DNA from: Dehalococcoidia bacterium
Lineage (GTDB): Bacteria > Chloroflexota > Dehalococcoidia > SM23-28-2 > HRBIN24
Direction: 5' to 3'
DNA: 64,000 nt
Assembly (NCBI GenBank): GCA_032249735.1
Contig: JAVVHA010000005.1
Location: forward strand, 1 to 64,000
Below the pieces are notes generated by a model. That model was not told the DNA's origin. It saw nothing but the letters and a program-made list of their open reading frames with translations, and did not search any database. Of this stretch, positions 60,853 to 64,000 are shown in pieces. How positions within the stretch are numbered: position 1 is the first letter of the stretch; every line of letters begins with the position of its first letter. Made by a program: the position numbers and the translations under genes.

Positions 60853-60890
60853 TGGGTTATGGGACGGCGGCGTGACCTCAACCTTCCTAG

Positions 60891-60924
60891 GCCCCCTTCG
60901 GGCCCCTAGGGGCCTGAAGGGGGC
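60891..60924 (+). other. 34-base hairpin between the ferritin-like gene and leuA
   Basis: GCCCCCTTC-G-GGCCCC (60891-60906) pairs with GGGGCC-T-GAAGGGGGC (60909-60924), with one G-T pair and almost no loop. No T-run follows. It lies in the longest gap of the operon (119 bases) and could end, protect or process the mRNA, lowering or separating leu gene expression. Confidence 0.5.
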
Positions 60925-60971
60925 ATCCCCCGAGAAAATCACAGCCAAGTTCTTCAGGGAGGCTGATGGGC

Positions 60972-62519
60972 ATGTCTGAGGACCGCGTATACATATTTGA
61001 TACGACCCTGCGGGACGGGGAGCAGACCCCCGGTGTGGCCCTGGGCGTGGAGGAGAAGCTGGAGATCGCCCGCGCCCTGGAGAGGATGCGGGTGGACATC
61101 ATCGAGGCCGGCTTCGCCGCCTCCTCCCCAGGCGACTTCGAGGCAGTGAGCCGCATCGCCAAGGAGGTGCGGGGGGCGGTCATTGCCACCCTCTGCCGGG
61201 CAGTCCCCGAGGACATCGACATAGGCTGGGAGGCCATCAAGGAGGCCGAGAGCCCACGCCTGCACGTCTTCATCTCCAGCTCCGATATCCACATCATGCA
61301 CATGCTGGAGAAGGATAGGGAGCATGTGCTGGAGATGGCCCGCACCATGGTGGCGCGGGCGGCCAAGTACTGCCCCGACGTGGAGTTCTCGCCTCAGGAC
61401 GCCACCCGCTCTGAGCCGGAATACGTCTTCCGCATGCTCAAGGAGGTCATCGACGCCGGGGCCACCACCGTGAATATCCCCGATACCGTGGGCTACGCCA
61501 TCCCGGAGGAGTTCGCTGCCTTCATCAAGGCCATCCAGGAGAACGTACCCAACATCCACCGCGCCCGTATATCAGTCCACTGCCACAATGACTTGGGCCT
61601 AGCGGTGGCCAACTCCTTGGCGGCCATCAGGGCCGGGGCGCGGCAGGTGGAGGTGTGCGTCAACGGCATCGGCGAGCGTGGGGGCAACGCCGCTCTAGAG
61701 GAGGTAGTGATGGCCCTCAAGACGCGCAAGGACCTGTTCGGCCTCACAGTGGGGCTGGACACCACCCAGATCTACTCGGTGAGCCGCCTTGTCTCCCAGC
61801 TGACGGGGGTGCCGGTGCAGCCCAATAAGGCGATTGTGGGCGCTAACGCCTTCCGCCACCAATCGGGCATTCACCAGCACGGCATAGTTAAGCTGCGGGA
61901 GACATATGAGATCATAGACCCGCGGGAGATCGGCCTGCCCCGGGGCGGGATCATCGTCCTCAACAAGAACTCGGGCCGTCACGGCCTGCGCGCCCGCCTG
62001 CGGGAGCTGGGCTATGAGATGACGGAGGAAGAGCTGGACCACGTCTTTCGGGCCTTCAAGGAGCTGGCCGACAAGAAGGGCGAGATCGACGACCGTGACC
62101 TGGAGATGCTGGTAAAGGAGGAAAGGCGGGCCACTGTGGAGGTCTACAAGTTGGACCTCCTGCAGGTCTCCTGCGGCAACCGTCTGGTGCCCACGGCCAC
62201 CGTCCGCCTCATCGGCCCCCAGGGGGAGGTGTTGCAGACCACGGCCACCGGCACCGGCCCTGTGGACGCCTCCTTCCAGGCCATCAACCGCCTGGTGGGG
62301 CTCCCCAACCGCCTGGTGGAGTATGAGGTCAAGAACGTCACTGAGGGGATCGACGCCCAAGGGGAGGTGACGGTGCGCATAGAGGTGGACGGGCGCACCT
62401 TCGTGGGTATCGGGTCCGACACCGATATCGTGGTGGCCTCGGCCAAGGCCCTCATGGACGCCCTCAACCGCGCCCTAACGCGCACGCCTCGTAGCGAGCA
62501 GACATGGGCCAATCCGTGA
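60972..62519 (+). CDS. leuA: 2-Isopropylmalate synthase
   Basis: 515 residues. [46 protein letters not shown] (metal His pair) and [17 protein letters not shown] are the catalytic barrel; [16 protein letters not shown] leads to the linker; the C-terminal leucine-binding domain (about 400-510) is present, so feedback inhibition is expected. ATG 60972 is preferred as AGGGAGG is 9 bases upstream; ATG 60966 is only 3 bases away from it. Confidence 0.95.
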   Translation: MSEDRVYIFDTTLRDGEQTPGVALGVEEKLEIARALERMRVDIIEAGFAASSPGDFEAVSRIAKEVRGAVIATLCRAVPEDIDIGWEAIKEAESPRLHVFISSSDIHIMHMLEKDREHVLEMARTMVARAAKYCPDVEFSPQDATRSEPEYVFRMLKEVIDAGATTVNIPDTVGYAIPEEFAAFIKAIQENVPNIHRARISVHCHNDLGLAVANSLAAIRAGARQVEVCVNGIGERGGNAALEEVVMALKTRKDLFGLTVGLDTTQIYSVSRLVSQLTGVPVQPNKAIVGANAFRHQSGIHQHGIVKLRETYEIIDPREIGLPRGGIIVLNKNSGRHGLRARLRELGYEMTEEELDHVFRAFKELADKKGEIDDRDLEMLVKEERRATVEVYKLDLLQVSCGNRLVPTATVRLIGPQGEVLQTTATGTGPVDASFQAINRLVGLPNRLVEYEVKNVTEGIDAQGEVTVRIEVDGRTFVGIGSDTDIVVASAKALMDALNRALTRTPRSEQTWANP

Positions 62520-62536
62520 AGGAAAGGGGGCAGGCC

Positions 62537-63946
62537 ATGACCGCTAAGACCATCTTCGAAAAGATCTGGGAGGCCCACGTGGTGCATGAGGAGGATGGGG
62601 AGGCCCTCCTCTATGTCGATTTCCACCTGGTGCACGAGGTGACCTCCCCTCAGGCCTTCGATGGCCTGCGGCTGGCTGGGAGACGGGTGCGGCAGCCGCA
62701 GCTCACCCTGGCCACCTGCGACCATAACGTCCCCACCTGGCCTGGCCGGCTGCCCATCACCGACGAGATATCACGGCGCCAGATAGAGGCCTTGGAACGC
62801 AACTGCCAGGAGTTCGGCATCACTTACTTTGGCCTCTTCTCTCCCAACCAGGGCATCGTTCACGTCATCGGGCCGGAGTTAGGCATCACCCAGCCAGGGA
62901 TGGTCATCGTCTGTGGCGATTCTCATACTTCCACCCACGGGGCCTTTGGCGCCCTGGCCATGGGCATCGGCACCTCGCAGGTGGAGCACGTTTTGGCCAC
63001 CCAGACCATAAGGATGAAGCGCCCTAAGACCATGGAGGTGCGGGTGGAGGGCCAGCTGCCCCGGGGGGTCACGGCCAAGGACGTCATTTTGGGCATCATC
63101 GGCCGTATTGGCGTGGACGGCGGTGTGGGGCACGTCATCGAATATACAGGCAGCGCCATACGCTCCCTCTCCATGGAGGGGCGCATGACCATCTGCAACA
63201 TGAGCATCGAGGCCGGGGCCAGGGCGGGCATCATCGCTCCCGATGAGGTCACCTTCGCCTACCTAGAAGGGAGACCCTACGCCCCCAAGGGCAAGGCGTG
63301 GGAGGATGCCCTGGAGTACTGGCAATCCCTGCCCACCGACCCAGGCGCCCGCTACGACAAGGTGGTGGTGATAGATGCTTCCACCTTGGAGCCCTACGTC
63401 ACATGGGGCACCAACCCTGGGCAGGTGGCGCCGGTGACGGGCCGTGTGCCCGACCCTTCCTCCTTCCCCACGGAGGCGGAGAGGGAGGCTGCCAGCCGGG
63501 CCCTCCAATATATGGGTCTGGAGCCGGGAACCCCCATCCAGGACATATGGGTGGACAGGGTCTTCATCGGCTCCTGCACCAACGCCCGCATCGAGGACCT
63601 GCGGGCGGCCGCCCAGGTGGTCCGTGGCAAAAAGGTGCACCCGCGGGTGCGGGCCATGGTGGTGCCCGGATCCACCCAGGTGCGCCTCCAGGCCGAGAGG
63701 GAGGGGCTGGACAAGATCTTTAAGGAGGCCGGGTTCGAGTGGCGAGAGGCGGGCTGCTCCATGTGCCTGGGCATGAACCCCGATATCCTTCAGCCCGGGG
63801 AGCGGTGCGCCTCCACCTCCAACCGCAACTTCGAGGGTCGCCAGGGGCGCGGGGGCCGCACCCACCTGGTGAGCCCACAGATGGCCGCCGCCGCTGCCAT
63901 CGCTGGCCACTTCGTTGACATAAGAAAATGGGACTGGGAGGAATAG
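62537..63946 (+). CDS. leuC: 3-Isopropylmalate dehydratase large subunit
   Basis: 469 residues of aconitase superfamily, from ATG 62537 (GGGGG box upstream; the earlier ATG at 62504 lies inside leuA). [35 protein letters not shown] and [10 protein letters not shown] supply the 4Fe-4S cysteines. It works with LeuD to isomerise 2-isopropylmalate. Confidence 0.97.
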   Translation: MTAKTIFEKIWEAHVVHEEDGEALLYVDFHLVHEVTSPQAFDGLRLAGRRVRQPQLTLATCDHNVPTWPGRLPITDEISRRQIEALERNCQEFGITYFGLFSPNQGIVHVIGPELGITQPGMVIVCGDSHTSTHGAFGALAMGIGTSQVEHVLATQTIRMKRPKTMEVRVEGQLPRGVTAKDVILGIIGRIGVDGGVGHVIEYTGSAIRSLSMEGRMTICNMSIEAGARAGIIAPDEVTFAYLEGRPYAPKGKAWEDALEYWQSLPTDPGARYDKVVVIDASTLEPYVTWGTNPGQVAPVTGRVPDPSSFPTEAEREAASRALQYMGLEPGTPIQDIWVDRVFIGSCTNARIEDLRAAAQVVRGKKVHPRVRAMVVPGSTQVRLQAEREGLDKIFKEAGFEWREAGCSMCLGMNPDILQPGERCASTSNRNFEGRQGRGGRTHLVSPQMAAAAAIAGHFVDIRKWDWEE

Positions 63947-63948
63947 CC

Positions 63949-64000
63949 ATGGAGCCCTTCCGGGTGCATCGAGGCATCGTCGCCCCCTTGGACAGGGCCA
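63949..64000 (+). CDS. leuD: 3-Isopropylmalate dehydratase small subunit, start only
   Basis: The 17 residues visible (MEPFRVHRGIVAPLDRA) match the LeuD N-terminus, which is normally followed by the NVDTD block. Starts 2 bases after leuC with GGAGG upstream. Cut by the window edge. Confidence 0.9.
   Translation, partial: MEPFRVHRGIVAPLDRA

Noticed and set aside
1-64000. CRISPR arrays, insertion sequences or prophage genes
   Set aside because: No regular spaced repeats, transposase, integrase or phage structural motif was seen in any frame.

Overview
The window is GC-rich bacterial chromosome, densely packed, with many ATGA/GTGA-type stop-start overlaps. It reads as a primary-metabolism region rather than a mobile island: I see no transposase, integrase, phage gene, rRNA or CRISPR array. 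The mixture of F420 biosynthesis genes, T-box leaders on the trp and ilv-leu operons, the ilvD-ilvB-ilvN-ilvC-leuA-leuC-leuD order, an AMMECR1/LigB fusion and several acyl-CoA dehydrogenase and Liv-type transporter genes suggests a Chloroflexota bacterium near the Dehalococcoidia. That placement is inference from gene content only.

Layout. 1-0.9 kb: the end of an unknown gene, a gene-free stretch with a dif-like 12-6-12 palindrome, a promoter and a CAT-anticodon tRNA followed at once by a hemerythrin gene. 1.5-3.9 kb (+): APH-type kinase, unknown helical protein, CoA-type Nudix hydrolase and a tiny zinc-ribbon protein. 4.2-13 kb (-): LigB/AMMECR1 fusion, mutS2, cofD, cofC, an FbiB C-terminal-type reductase, alpha/beta hydrolase, nitroreductase and rarA, joined by overlaps. 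13.1-18.8 kb: selA (-), then a class V aminotransferase and serA (+) for serine synthesis, meeting a DUF1015 gene and a 65-residue protein on the other strand. 18.9-23.5 kb: an SDR, then a minus-strand lipid module (FlK-like hotdog, HadA-like and HadB-like hotdogs, FabF, PaaI thioesterase, LpxL-type acyltransferase). 23.7-29.6 kb: 7Fe ferredoxin, LysR regulator, ECF sigma factor, nfo, HMA protein, CoA-transferase, small membrane protein, tatA and a membrane-anchored cyclophilin.

29.7-38.5 kb (-): a complete branched-chain-type ABC uptake system (LivG, LivH, LivM, binding lipoprotein, LivF) interleaved with two acyl-CoA ligase genes and an SDR, probably for import and CoA activation of an organic acid. 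An enoyl-CoA hydratase is transcribed divergently.

39.5-51.3 kb (-): a tryptophan operon headed by a T-box leader with a UGG specifier: trpB2, trpS, trpE, a MacB-type ABC permease and ATPase, trpG, trpD, trpC, trpF, trpB, then an acyl-CoA dehydrogenase. trpA is absent from the window. 51.3-55 kb: an AidB-like acyl-CoA dehydrogenase with a small membrane protein (-) and a divergent cytochrome P450 (+).

55.1-64 kb (+): a branched-chain amino-acid operon behind a second T-box leader, with a CUC (Leu) specifier and an intrinsic terminator: ilvD, ilvB, ilvN, ilvC, a bacterioferritin-like gene, leuA, leuC and the start of leuD. The two T-box leaders share a 12-base block at the base of stem I. The strongest leads are the two T-boxes, the exporter genes and missing trpA in the trp operon, the ferritin-like gene in the ilv-leu operon, the dif-like site and the HadAB/FabF module.
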